Position numbers and translations under genes: made by a program. From an uncultured Lachnospiraceae bacterium (GTDB lineage: Bacteria > Bacillota > Clostridia > Lachnospirales > Lachnospiraceae), in contig CAJTLU010000011.1 in assembly GCA_910577175.1 (NCBI GenBank), positions 59,535-123,534 on the forward strand: a stretch of 64,000 bases of DNA, read 5' to 3'. The notes beneath the pieces were generated by a model. It ran no database searches and was not told where the DNA came from. It worked only from the letters and a program-made list of their open reading frames with translations. Positions 51,038 through 60,683 of this stretch are shown here, piece after piece; within the stretch, counting starts at the first letter, position 1, and each line of letters begins with the position of its first letter.

Positions 51038-52806
51038 TATTCTACCTCCGTTTCCACTTCATCCTGTGTGCCGCCCTGCTCTGGATTATATGGCTGCAAT
51101 AAACAGTTTACGGTAAATGCAATCTCGGTACGGTTCGTCGTTTCATCGACGCTCTCTACAATACCCGCAACCTTTACCTCGCTGATATATGGAATCGCTG
51201 CAAGCTGCACCAGCACCTTTGCCGCCTCTTCCTTTGTTACAGTTGAGAAGTTCAGCATAAGCGCATTGTCCGTCACGGTAAATGCATGTACCAACGAACG
51301 GGACGGAAGCGACTTTTCAAGGGCAGTAATCAGTTCATTCAGCTGCTCGCCTTCACTGAACGTCAGAATGTCTACGACAGACATCTCTAAAATTGACTGC
51401 TGGCTCGCATTGTACACCTCGCTCAGCTGCACGATGTCCTGCTCCTGCGCTATCAGTTCCTCCAGCTGGGCCTTTACATTTTTCTCATTGTTAATCTGCA
51501 TCATCATCATAACTACCAGGGCAGAAACTGCAGCAGCGGTTCCAAGGAAAATAAGTCCTGTCAGAATTGCAATATTCCGTTTCTTTTCCTTCAGGATAGC
51601 ATCTGCCGGACGGAGTCCCAACGGGCTGACCGTTGCACCAAAGCAGGCAAAAAACTCTGCGCCGCGCTCTGCAAACTCCTTTGCCGCCTTTGCAAAGCCA
51701 ACACCCTCGGTCACATTGTAAACCTCAACCGGAAGCTCAAGCTCCATTGCAATCATTTCCTCGATACCCTTAATTGCAATGCCCGGCCCGGTAATATAGA
51801 CCCTTCCGATTGCTGAATCCGGATGGTTCGTAATATAATACTCGATAACACGCTGTATCTTTCCGGTGATGCTCCTTGCCGCCTCCGAAACCTCGCTTCT
51901 CGCATTGATACGGCGGTTCAGGATTTCATCGTCCGAAAGCACACGCTCCACGCTCAGCTCGTTTGCTGCCGCCGCCTCGTCATCCTCCGCATTCTGCTGG
52001 TTCTCGATACGGCGGAACCGGTCCTTGGCAATCCGCGCAAGCTCCTGTCTTCTCCAGACCTCCTCCTCTGCCTCGTTCGTGCTTAAGAACTGCTCCTCCA
52101 TCAGCATCTTCAATGCCGCTGCCTGTGTAGACGCCTCGTCATAGCAGTGCGTTTCTACCAAAGCGTCTGCCAGGGTACAGGAACCGGAACTGATGATTCT
52201 CTGCATTCCCATCTCACCCTTATCGACTACGGTAACAACTGTCGAGGTCTCGTTAATCTGCATAACCAGACTGACCTCCTGCAGTGTAGAGCGTTTCAGC
52301 CACTGATACATGGAGTTTCCTACAAAGTCCATCGAAACAACATTGCAGCGCATTTCCGCTGCCAGTGTGTAATAGCACTCAAGCAGCGTCTCTGGCACCG
52401 CATACACCATCAGACGGTACTGCTTTTCCTTTTCCTCGCGTCCGATAATGGAATATACAATAATATGGTCGGAAACATCCATTGGAAAATATTCATTTGC
52501 CTCCGCCATAACAATATTCTTTAGCATCTTCTCCTTGATTGCAGTTACCGTAACCTCACGGCTGATTACCTTATTCGAGGAAATCGTAAAGATAACGTCC
52601 TTCGTCTTTATTCCTGCGGACTGCATTTGCATATTGATACGCTCGGCAAATGCAGACGCTTCGCTGATATACCCGTCGTCAATGGTATTCTCCGGGGTAT
52701 CCATAATCAGCGCCCTTTTTACGCGCCGCGTCTTTTTTCCCATATCTATTTCCAGCATTCTCGTCTGGGTAAGCCCGATTTCAATACTTACTACTGTTTT
52801 TGCCAT
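51037..52806 (-). CDS. Fused PilM-PilN type IV pilus assembly protein
   Basis: 589 residues. Residues 1-365 are PilM: an actin-like fold with SIEIGLTQTRMLEID, EANEYFPMD and MQINETSTVVTVVD-like ATP-site strands and ITGPGIAIKGIEE. A basic linker and a membrane helix (ILTGLIFLGTAAAVSALVV, about 400) follow, then the PilN domain with a coiled coil. In most bacteria these are two proteins that bind through the PilN N-terminus, so the fusion covalently fixes that contact. ATG 52806 with AGGAGGG 4 nt upstream. Between pilD and pilO. Confidence 0.85.
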   Translation of the reverse strand: MAKTVVSIEIGLTQTRMLEIDMGKKTRRVKRALIMDTPENTIDDGYISEASAFAERINMQMQSAGIKTKDVIFTISSNKVISREVTVTAIKEKMLKNIVMAEANEYFPMDVSDHIIVYSIIGREEKEKQYRLMVYAVPETLLECYYTLAAEMRCNVVSMDFVGNSMYQWLKRSTLQEVSLVMQINETSTVVTVVDKGEMGMQRIISSGSCTLADALVETHCYDEASTQAAALKMLMEEQFLSTNEAEEEVWRRQELARIAKDRFRRIENQQNAEDDEAAAANELSVERVLSDDEILNRRINARSEVSEAARSITGKIQRVIEYYITNHPDSAIGRVYITGPGIAIKGIEEMIAMELELPVEVYNVTEGVGFAKAAKEFAERGAEFFACFGATVSPLGLRPADAILKEKKRNIAILTGLIFLGTAAAVSALVVMMMMQINNEKNVKAQLEELIAQEQDIVQLSEVYNASQQSILEMSVVDILTFSEGEQLNELITALEKSLPSRSLVHAFTVTDNALMLNFSTVTKEEAAKVLVQLAAIPYISEVKVAGIVESVDETTNRTEIAFTVNCLLQPYNPEQGGTQDEVETEVE

Positions 52807-52886
52807 AAAACCCTCCTTCATGTAAGTAAAACCATATAACCTTTCAGTAATGCACGCAGAGCATCGTGCCCTGCTGAAAGGTCATA

Positions 52887-53639
52887 TTAATAAAAAGACA
52901 GATACCATACAATGACCGGCTCTCCTGCCAAAGCGGATAGAAGAATCCCCGCTGCCAGGTACGGACCGAATGCCAGGCTGTGACCTTCTCCGGAAAGCTT
53001 CATGCGGAGCGGATGAACCACGACCGCAATCAGACAGCCAATCAGCATTGCAAGGAATATTTTCGGCGCGCCGAGCAGAAGCCCTGCTGCCGCCATCAGC
53101 TTTACATCGCCGCCGCCGATGCCTCTTCCCTTTGTCACCCAGAGTACAAGCAGGAAAATGCCGCTGACAAGGAAAAAGCCGGTTACATAGAGATACCAGT
53201 GCTTCAAGTCTGTAAAAAGCCTTACAAGACCAAGAACCGCGATAAACACATTGATGCCGAACGGAATCTCATAGGTGCGGAAATCGATGATGCTTAACAC
53301 CAGAAGCGCCGATGCCAATAAACAATACAAAATTCCTTCGACGCTTAAACCGCGAAGGAAAATAATAAGCAGCCATAACATGCCGTTTGCCGCCTCAATC
53401 AACGGGTACTGCACCGAAATCGGCGCCTTGCACTTCCGGCACCTGCCACGCAGGCAAAGCCATGAAAACACCGGAACCAGATCGTACCATTTGAGCCCAT
53501 AACCACAGCTCATACAGTGCGACGGAACGGTTACGATGCTTTCATGCTTTGGAATGCGGTAAATGCACACATTTAAGAAACTTCCAATCAATATGCCGTA
53601 GAGAAAAACTAACGGATAAACTAAAATTGCGTATTCCAT
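52887..53639 (-). CDS. pilD: Prepilin peptidase (A24 family) PilD
   Basis: 250 residues. N-terminal zinc finger CMSCGYGL ... CRKCKAPIS, then membrane helices. Catalytic aspartates in IIDFRTYEIPFGI (D about 128) and the GGGDVKLMAAAG motif. It removes the leader from the pilins of this operon and may N-methylate them; the methylase-type N-terminus is present. TTTCTTAA (few nt) upstream fits AAGGA in the minus orientation. Confidence 0.93.
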   Translation of the reverse strand: MEYAILVYPLVFLYGILIGSFLNVCIYRIPKHESIVTVPSHCMSCGYGLKWYDLVPVFSWLCLRGRCRKCKAPISVQYPLIEAANGMLWLLIIFLRGLSVEGILYCLLASALLVLSIIDFRTYEIPFGINVFIAVLGLVRLFTDLKHWYLYVTGFFLVSGIFLLVLWVTKGRGIGGGDVKLMAAAGLLLGAPKIFLAMLIGCLIAVVVHPLRMKLSGEGHSLAFGPYLAAGILLSALAGEPVIVWYLSFY

Positions 53640-53707
53640 ATTGATTGTCCTTTCTTAAATAGAATGCTTACATCTACTTTTCTCAAGCGATGAAAATCGA
53701 AAACTAT

Positions 53708-54130
53708 TTATTCATCCACCTGGGTTACTTCTACCGCATACGTTTTATAATTTATCGTTACCTGAAACACCTTACCTGCAGTACTTGGCTTTGGTGCCTC
53801 GTTCATAACTTCATTTAAATAGGTGTCAAAATTCTCAATACCAGTTGAGATTACTGCTGGGGTTCCCGACTTCTCTACTTTAAATGAATATGTCTCACCG
53901 GAAGCAGGTGCCTTAAGACTGTACTTTTGCTGAAAATCAGCTAAAGCTACCTGTACAGCAGACTTAATGTCCTTTGCTGTATTATCATCCGAGTTCGTTC
54001 TTGCAGTACCAACCCACTTCATTACCTGTGGTGCAAGTGCTACGGCAATAATACCCAGAATCAGAACTACTACAATGAGCTCGACCAGGGAGAAACCTTT
54101 GTTGTTCTTTTTCTTCATTAACTTCTTCAT
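53708..54130 (-). CDS. pilA: Major type IV pilin PilA
   Basis: 140 residues. Leader MKKLMKKKNNKG, then FSLVELIVVVLILGIIAVAL, with Glu5 and a classic N-terminal helix. The small C-terminal head is beta-rich (SGETYSFKV, GKVFQVTINY). Most likely the main subunit because of its position after pilC and its short head. GAGAGGAAAG precedes the start. No cysteine pair is seen in the head. Confidence 0.93.
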   Translation of the reverse strand: MKKLMKKKNNKGFSLVELIVVVLILGIIAVALAPQVMKWVGTARTNSDDNTAKDIKSAVQVALADFQQKYSLKAPASGETYSFKVEKSGTPAVISTGIENFDTYLNEVMNEAPKPSTAGKVFQVTINYKTYAVEVTQVDE

Positions 54131-54242
54131 ACTTTCCTCTCTCCTTTTCTCTTTGCTTCTCTATGTTAAGATATCCTCTGCCTGCGCCAGTGCGGCACGC
54201 ACTGGTTATGCGGCACACACAGAAGATATGATTAACCAACTC

Positions 54243-55457
54243 CTACAGATTCTCCAGCCCGCTGTACATATCAATCATCGGCATATACAGCGCAAGCACC
54301 AGAACTGCGACAATCACGCCGAGTACGACGATAATCATCGGCTCCATCAGGGCGGTCAGGCTGCCCGTCGTAATTTCTACCTCTTCCTCAAAATAATCCG
54401 CCGTCTTCATCAGCATCCCGTCGACATTACCGGTCTCCTCGCCAATCTTCACCATCTGCGGCACCATCAGCGGGAAGAGCCCGCACTTTCTTAACGGCTC
54501 GCTCAGGTTCGTTCCCTGCTCGACCTCCTTCTTTGCCTCAAGGAGTGCCCGCCGGAACAGAATATTCTTCATCGAGCGGCTCGTAATCTCCAGCGCCTCG
54601 GACAGCGAAATCCCGGACGCCATCAGCGTACTTAATGTACGTGCAAAGGAGGCGCTCGCATTCTTCACAACCAGCTTGCCAAAAACCGGCAGCTTCATTG
54701 ACAATGTACCGAACAGCACCTGCCCTGTCTCGGTCTTTGCAAACGAACGGATAAGGAATACTGCCGCTACTACAATAATAATCAGCAAATACCACCTGTG
54801 CATCACGAAGTCACTGAACGCCATTACTGCCTTGGTAATCCCCGGAAGCTCCGAACCCATATCCTTAAACATCTTCGCAAACTCCGGGATAACTACAAGC
54901 GACATCGCAATCAACACGGCAAAAGCAACGATAATAATCACAATCGGATACATCATCGCCTTCTTAATCAGCGCCTTCAGCTTTGCACTCTTCTCAAACT
55001 GGATGGACATACGCTCCATCGACGTCTCCAGACTGCCGGACGCCTCGCCCGCCTCTACCATATTTACAAGAAGCGCCGGGTACACCTTCGGGTGCGCTTT
55101 CATCGCCTCTGCCAGGGTACTGCCCTTCTGTACTGACGCCTGCGTCTCCCGGATAGCCTGGGCAAAGGTCTTATTCTCTGTCTGCCCGCTCAGCATCCCA
55201 AGCGCCTCTACAATCGTAACACCGGCGGCTAAGATACTCTGGAACTGGCGGCAGAACACGCTTAAATCACGCTGCTTTACCTTCTGGCCAAATGAAATAT
55301 TGACCTCCTTGTTCAGCATCGTCTGCTTCTCTACTTTGGTCGGCAGGAGCCCCTGCTCCTTTAACAGCGCCATCGCACGGCCTTCATTTGTCGCAGAAAT
55401 GGTTCCCTTTACCTTTTTTCCGTCCTTGCCGACGGCGGCGTAAACATAATTTTCCAC
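54243..55457 (-). CDS. pilC: Type IV pilus inner membrane platform protein PilC
   Basis: 404 residues of the GspF/PilC family. Two T2SSF domains (about 65-190 and 270-390), each followed by membrane segments. LSVFCRQFQSILAAGVTIVEAL and NASASFARTLSTLMASGISLSEAL are the duplicated family signatures. It links the PilB/PilT motors to the pilin. 23 bp after pilT. Confidence 0.95.
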   Translation of the reverse strand: MENYVYAAVGKDGKKVKGTISATNEGRAMALLKEQGLLPTKVEKQTMLNKEVNISFGQKVKQRDLSVFCRQFQSILAAGVTIVEALGMLSGQTENKTFAQAIRETQASVQKGSTLAEAMKAHPKVYPALLVNMVEAGEASGSLETSMERMSIQFEKSAKLKALIKKAMMYPIVIIIVAFAVLIAMSLVVIPEFAKMFKDMGSELPGITKAVMAFSDFVMHRWYLLIIIVVAAVFLIRSFAKTETGQVLFGTLSMKLPVFGKLVVKNASASFARTLSTLMASGISLSEALEITSRSMKNILFRRALLEAKKEVEQGTNLSEPLRKCGLFPLMVPQMVKIGEETGNVDGMLMKTADYFEEEVEITTGSLTALMEPMIIVVLGVIVAVLVLALYMPMIDMYSGLENL

Positions 55458-55480
55458 TCCGTAAACTCCTTTCTGCCGCG

Positions 55481-56536
55481 CTAATACATACGCTTCTGCA
55501 TCGTTGCCGCATCCTGTGCATATGACAGCGCCATGTCCCTGTCAATTTTATGCTTTGTATAAAGGTCATATAACGCGTCGTCCATCATCTGCATTCCCTG
55601 CTTTTTACTCGTCTGAATCAGACCGTTAATCTGGTGGGTTTTGTTCTCGCGAATCAGGTTGCGGATTGCCACGCTTCCGAACATTACCTCAAATGCTGCG
55701 ACCCGTCCGTTTCCCTCGCTGTTCGGAATCAGCTGCTGCGAAACTACCGCCTCCAATACATTAGAGAGCTGCAGCCGGATCTGCTGCTGCTGTCCGGTCG
55801 GAAACACGTCGATGATACGGTCAACGGTTGCTGCGGCGCCGATGGTATGCAGGGTGGAAAGCACCAGATGGCCGGTCTCTGCCGCGGTAATGGCAGTGGC
55901 TATCGTATCAAGGTCACGCATCTCACCAAGCAGAATTACATCCGGGTCCTCACGGAGTGCCGCACGGAGCGCTCCGGCGTAGCTCTGGGAGTCCAGCCCT
56001 ATCTCTCTCTGGTTGATGATTGCCTGCTGGTGGGTATGCAAATACTCAATCGGATCCTCCAGCATAATAATGTGGCAGTTCCGCTCCCGGTTCATCCGGT
56101 CTATCAGGGAAGCGAGCGTGGTAGACTTACCGCTTCCGGTCGGTCCTGTTACCAGAACCAGCCCCCTCTTCTTATGGATTAAATCCATAACATCGGAGGG
56201 AATACCAAGCTGCTCTGCCGGAGGTACCTCAGTACCTACCAAACGGAGTACGGCGGCAAGCGAACCTCTCTGGCGGAACACATTCACACGGAACCGTCCT
56301 TTCCCGGGAATCGCATAGGAAAAATCCGCCTCCCCTAACTTCTCTATCTTCTCTGCCGCTGCTTCGGTCAGTAGCGGGCGAATCAACTCCTCTAAGCGCT
56401 GTACCGTCATCTTTTCCTCTGTCAGAGACACCAGCTCACTATTGATTCGGGCTTTCGGGGAAAGCGCAGCGGTCAGATGAACGTCCGATGCCTTTCTCTC
56501 CTTTGCCATTAACAATAACTCATCTATTTCTGCCAT
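55481..56536 (-). CDS. pilT: Type IV pilus retraction ATPase PilT
   Basis: 351 residues. Walker A GPTGSGKST, Asp box, Walker B ILLGEMRDLDTI and His box. The PilT-specific AIRNLIRE motif is present (AIRNLIREN near 285), which drives retraction. The gene is directly after pilB, so these pili should retract and support twitching or DNA uptake. Confidence 0.96.
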   Translation of the reverse strand: MAEIDELLLMAKERKASDVHLTAALSPKARINSELVSLTEEKMTVQRLEELIRPLLTEAAAEKIEKLGEADFSYAIPGKGRFRVNVFRQRGSLAAVLRLVGTEVPPAEQLGIPSDVMDLIHKKRGLVLVTGPTGSGKSTTLASLIDRMNRERNCHIIMLEDPIEYLHTHQQAIINQREIGLDSQSYAGALRAALREDPDVILLGEMRDLDTIATAITAAETGHLVLSTLHTIGAAATVDRIIDVFPTGQQQQIRLQLSNVLEAVVSQQLIPNSEGNGRVAAFEVMFGSVAIRNLIRENKTHQINGLIQTSKKQGMQMMDDALYDLYTKHKIDRDMALSYAQDAATMQKRMY

Positions 56537-56554
56537 CGTATCCTAGGACTCCTT

Positions 56555-58285
56555 CTATGTTTCATCTTCATTGGAATATGCAATTCGTAATAACTCCTCT
56601 ATACTGGTAATCCCCTCCCGCACCAGGCGCGCGGCGCTCATACGGAGCGTGCTCATGCCCTCCGCCAGTGCCTGCTCCTCAAGCTCCTCCGCGGCAGCCC
56701 CGCGTGAAATCAGGCGCTTTATTTTCCCTGTGACCGGAAGAATCTCATATACGCCAATACGTCCGCGATAGCCCGACTCATTACAGTGCGGACAGCCATG
56801 CGGCTTATAAATCTTCATGCCTTCCTTTTTCTCACCGATAATCTGCCACTCTTCGGGCGTCGGCTCATATTCCTGCTTACAGGTACACAAACGGCGTACC
56901 AGACGCTGTGCGATAACGCCCACGATGGAATCCGCAAGCAGATACGTTGCAATTCCCATATCTGCCAGACGGCCTATGGAGCTTGCCGCACTGTTCGTAT
57001 GCAGGGTGCTGACTACCAGATGGCCCGTAATGGAGGCAGTAACTGCAATGCTCGCCGTTTCCTCGTCTCGAATCTCACCAATCATAATGATATCCGGGTC
57101 CTGACGCAGGATGGAACGGAGTGCTGCCGCAAAGGTCAGCTCTGCCTTTACATTTACCTGTACCTGGTTGATGCCGTCGATATTGGCCTCGACCGGGTCT
57201 TCTACTGTAATAATATTCACATCGGGCTTATTCAGTTCACTCAATGCGGTATAAAGTGTGGTGGACTTACCGCTTCCGGTCGGTCCTGTTACCAGGATAA
57301 TGCCGTTCGGGTTCGCCAGTATCCGGTCAAACTTACGCATTTCTTCATCAGAAAAGCCAAGATTCTTCTTCTCTCTGGATAGGGTCTGCTTTGAAGTAAG
57401 ACGCATTACGATTTTCTCACCGAACACCGTCGGCAGAATAGAGGCACGGATATCGTACTCCATGCGGTCTACAATCTGAGTAATGCGGCCATCCTGCGGC
57501 TTTCTCTTCTCGGAGATGTCCATACCGCCGATAATCTTAATGCGGGCTACAATTGCAGAAAGCAGGGAGGCCTGATAATTATTGATTTCTTGTAAGACGC
57601 CGTCGATACGGTAACGCACGCGGATGATGGTTTCCATCGGCTCAATATGTATATCGGATGCACGCATACGGACTGCCTGCTCAATGATTGTTTTTACAAG
57701 GACAACAATCGGAGAGTTTTCAATGTCCGCATTCATCTCCTCCTGCTTTACATCCTCTTCTTTCTCCTCCCTCTGCTGGGTGAACTTATCCGCCATTGCT
57801 TTGGTTTCCTGTCCACCGTAATACTTGTCAATGGTACGCATGACTTCCGTATTAGTCGCAATCGCCGGGATAATGTCCATTCCGGTGACAATCGCCAGGT
57901 CGTCAATTGCCACAATGTCCATCGGGTCTGCCATTGCCACCCGGAGCCCCCGGGAGTTCTTTGCATCCAGCTCGAACGGAATCATTCCGTACTTTTTCAG
58001 TATGGCAGAATCCGGGACAAGCTTTAAAATTTCCGCTGGTATCTTAATTCCGGACAAAGTCACTGACTCTATTTTCAGCTGTTCTTTTAAAACATCTACA
58101 ATCTCTTCTTCGTTCGTAAAGCCCTTCTCCACCAAAGCCGCACCAAGACGCGGCTTCTTCGGCTGAGAACGCTGGTACTCCAAGGCAAGCAAAAGCTGCT
58201 CCTCTGTAATCGCACCAGCGGCAACGAGCATATCACCGAGACGTTTCTTTTTTCGTCCAAACCCCTCGCTACCTATGGAACTCAT
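56555..58285 (-). CDS. pilB: Type IV pilus extension ATPase PilB
   Basis: 576 residues. An N-terminal MshEN-like domain (LGDMLVAAGAITEEQLLLAL, a cyclic-di-GMP-binding type in relatives) is followed by the motor: Walker A GPTGSGKSTT, Walker B IMIGEIRDEET, and the PilB/GspE four-cysteine zinc motif CTCK...CPHC. It is the first gene of the operon. GGGGG precedes the ATG. The upstream promoter fits. Confidence 0.96.
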   Translation of the reverse strand: MSSIGSEGFGRKKKRLGDMLVAAGAITEEQLLLALEYQRSQPKKPRLGAALVEKGFTNEEEIVDVLKEQLKIESVTLSGIKIPAEILKLVPDSAILKKYGMIPFELDAKNSRGLRVAMADPMDIVAIDDLAIVTGMDIIPAIATNTEVMRTIDKYYGGQETKAMADKFTQQREEKEEDVKQEEMNADIENSPIVVLVKTIIEQAVRMRASDIHIEPMETIIRVRYRIDGVLQEINNYQASLLSAIVARIKIIGGMDISEKRKPQDGRITQIVDRMEYDIRASILPTVFGEKIVMRLTSKQTLSREKKNLGFSDEEMRKFDRILANPNGIILVTGPTGSGKSTTLYTALSELNKPDVNIITVEDPVEANIDGINQVQVNVKAELTFAAALRSILRQDPDIIMIGEIRDEETASIAVTASITGHLVVSTLHTNSAASSIGRLADMGIATYLLADSIVGVIAQRLVRRLCTCKQEYEPTPEEWQIIGEKKEGMKIYKPHGCPHCNESGYRGRIGVYEILPVTGKIKRLISRGAAAEELEEQALAEGMSTLRMSAARLVREGITSIEELLRIAYSNEDET

Positions 58286-58321
58286 ATTGCCAGCCCCCTT
58301 CCATGGTAGAGTTCTTATCTA

Positions 58322-58350
58322 AGTGTAACATAAAATTCCCACTTTTTCAA
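58322..58350 (-). promoter_or_regulatory. Promoter of the type IV pilus operon
   Basis: Minus strand TTGAAA (58350-58345), 17-bp spacer, TACACT (58327-58322). A long AT-rich stretch lies upstream (58351-58584) with no gene visible. Confidence 0.55.
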
Positions 58351-58584
58351 GCTTTTCCGCATTTTAAAGAAGAAAAAGTTCCGAATTTTTCAGCAAAAAT
58401 ACAGCTTTTTTCAAATTTGTGCAGAAATCACAAAATCTTGTGCCGTATTTATGTTTTATAACAATATATATTTTTTACATAACTATATATTGCCTAAAGC
58501 TCCGCGTTGTTTTTCCCCAGCTGCTTTTTCATTTTTGTGCATTCCGCCTGTGTAATTTCCGCTACTTCACAAGCCTTTTCAGAA

Positions 58585-58624
58585 GAAAAAAACAACCCGC
58601 CGGAAACTAATTCCCCGGCAGGTT
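58585..58624 (-). terminator. Terminator of the tal-tkt operon (bidirectional)
   Basis: AACC-c-GCCGG (58594-58603) pairs with CCGGC-a-GGTT (58615-58624). The minus strand then runs into TTTTTT, and the plus strand into GCTTTTT. Confidence 0.85.
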
Positions 58625-58668
58625 GCTTTTTACATCTTACAAATGAATCTCTTTCGATAAATCAATTA

Positions 58669-60651
58669 TTACATCACGCTCTTTACCGTAGCTACTACAT
58701 TATCTACCGTAAAGCCGAACTTTTCGAACAGCGTATTTGCCGGTGCGGATGCGCCAAACCCGGTCATCGTAACCATAGCGCCGTCTAAGCCGACATATTT
58801 GCCCCAACCATAGTCAATCAGCGCCTCTACCGCAACTCTCTTGCGGACTGCCTTCGGAAGAACGCTTTCCTTGTACTCTGCGCTCTGCTCCTCAAACAAA
58901 TCCATACACGGCATGGATACGACTCTTACATCGATACCGTCCTTTGCCAGTGCAGCCTTCGCATCTACGGCAAGAGAAACCTCGGAGCCGCTTGCAATCA
59001 GGATTGCATCCGGCACGTCCTTTGTGGAATCTGCAATCACATAGCCGCCCTTTAATGCCTCCTTTGAGGAACCTGCCAGCTGCGGGAGATTCTGTCTGGT
59101 CAGCACAAGCGCAGTCGGAGTCTCCTTGGAGGTTGCTGCAGAATACCATGCTGCAATCGTCTCTGTTGCATCTGCCGGACGGAATACATGAAAGTTCGGC
59201 ATAGCACGGAGCATAGCAAGCTGCTCAATCGGCTCATGAGTCGGTCCGTCCTCACCAACGCCAATGCTGTCGTGCGTCAGGACATAGGTGGTCGGGATGC
59301 GCATAATCGCAGAAAGTCTTGCCATTGGCTTTACATAATCACTGAATACAAAGAATGTAGAAACAAAGGCACGCAGACCATGTAAGGTAATACCATTTCC
59401 AATTGCTGCCATTGCTAACTCTCTTACACCAAAGTGAAGGTTACGGCCTGCATAATTCTCCTTGGAGAAATCGCCTGCATCCTTCATGTAGGTCTTAGTG
59501 GACGGAGCAAGGTCTGCAGCGCCGCCGATTAAGGACGGTACATAGTCCTTTAAACGGTTCAGCACAACACCGGAAAGATTTCTCGTTGCTTCCGGCTTAT
59601 CCTCAAACGCCCAGAACTCCTCGTTATCAAGCAGGGACTTCGCAATATCTAAATTGAACTCGTCCTCCCATGCTTTCTTCATCTCCGGATACTTTGCACA
59701 GTATTCAGCAAACAGCTTGTTCCATGCTTCCTCGTCCTTTGCCTTCTCCGCGGAGATTGCCTTATAATTTGCATATACCTCATCCGGCACAAAGAACGGC
59801 TCCTTCGACGGCCAGCCAAGGTTCTCCTTCATTGCCGCTACGTTCTCTTCGCCAAGCGGTTCGCCATGTGCGCTTGCCTTTCCCTGCTTTGCAGGACATC
59901 CGTAGCCAATCTGCGTCTTGCAGATAATGAAGGACGGCTTCGTCTTCTCTGCCTGTGCGGCGCGGATAGCCTTGCCGATTTCCTCCAGATTGTTTCCGTC
60001 CTCTACCGTAATCGTCTGGAAGCCGAACGCCTTCATGCGGCCCTCTACGTCCTCGGTAAATGCAATATCAGTGCTTCCTTCAATGGAAATCTTATTGGAA
60101 TCATATAATACGATAAGCTTGCTTAACGCAAGGGTTCCTGCCAGAGAAAATGCCTCGGAGGAAATACCCTCCATCATACAGCCGTCGCCGCCCAGAACAT
60201 AGGTGTAATGGTCAACTACGTTATAACCGTCCTTGTTGAACTTTGCTGCAAGATGTGCTTCTGCCATTGCCATACCGACTGCCATTGCCATACCTGCGCC
60301 AAGCGGTCCGGTCGTTGCCTCAACGCCCTTCGTATGGCGGTACTCCGGATGACCCGGGGTCAGGGAATCGAGCTGGCGGAACTGCATCAGGTCCTCCTTT
60401 GTCAGACCGTAGCCGAATAAATGTAATAAAGAATACAGCAGCGTGGAGCCATGTCCGCCGGAAAGAATGAAGCGGTCACGGTTCGGCCAGTCCGGATTTG
60501 CCGGATTGTGCTTCATTTCCTTTGCCCAAAGCTCATATGCTACCGCAGCGCTGCCAAGCGGAAGTCCCGGATGTCCGGACTTTGCCTTCTGTACGGCATC
60601 CGCTGCCAATACGCGGATTGCGTTTACAGACATTGTATCAATCGTACTCAT
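58669..60651 (-). CDS. tkt: Transketolase
   Basis: 660 residues, the normal full-length bacterial enzyme of the pentose phosphate pathway. It has the thiamine-diphosphate motif GGDGCMMEGIS...SEAF, GHPGLPLG at the start and the central VLTHDSIGVGEDGPTHEP segment. It exchanges two-carbon units between sugar phosphates. The gene is 32 bp after tal on the same strand, so the non-oxidative branch forms an operon. Confidence 0.97.
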   Translation of the reverse strand: MSTIDTMSVNAIRVLAADAVQKAKSGHPGLPLGSAAVAYELWAKEMKHNPANPDWPNRDRFILSGGHGSTLLYSLLHLFGYGLTKEDLMQFRQLDSLTPGHPEYRHTKGVEATTGPLGAGMAMAVGMAMAEAHLAAKFNKDGYNVVDHYTYVLGGDGCMMEGISSEAFSLAGTLALSKLIVLYDSNKISIEGSTDIAFTEDVEGRMKAFGFQTITVEDGNNLEEIGKAIRAAQAEKTKPSFIICKTQIGYGCPAKQGKASAHGEPLGEENVAAMKENLGWPSKEPFFVPDEVYANYKAISAEKAKDEEAWNKLFAEYCAKYPEMKKAWEDEFNLDIAKSLLDNEEFWAFEDKPEATRNLSGVVLNRLKDYVPSLIGGAADLAPSTKTYMKDAGDFSKENYAGRNLHFGVRELAMAAIGNGITLHGLRAFVSTFFVFSDYVKPMARLSAIMRIPTTYVLTHDSIGVGEDGPTHEPIEQLAMLRAMPNFHVFRPADATETIAAWYSAATSKETPTALVLTRQNLPQLAGSSKEALKGGYVIADSTKDVPDAILIASGSEVSLAVDAKAALAKDGIDVRVVSMPCMDLFEEQSAEYKESVLPKAVRKRVAVEALIDYGWGKYVGLDGAMVTMTGFGASAPANTLFEKFGFTVDNVVATVKSVM

Positions 60652-60683
60652 GTATGTATTACCTCCGTTTTTTATTATGTTTC

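Noticed and set aside
54676..55443. 255-codon frame antisense to pilC
   Set aside because: It mirrors the codon pattern of pilC; no domain or ribosome site.
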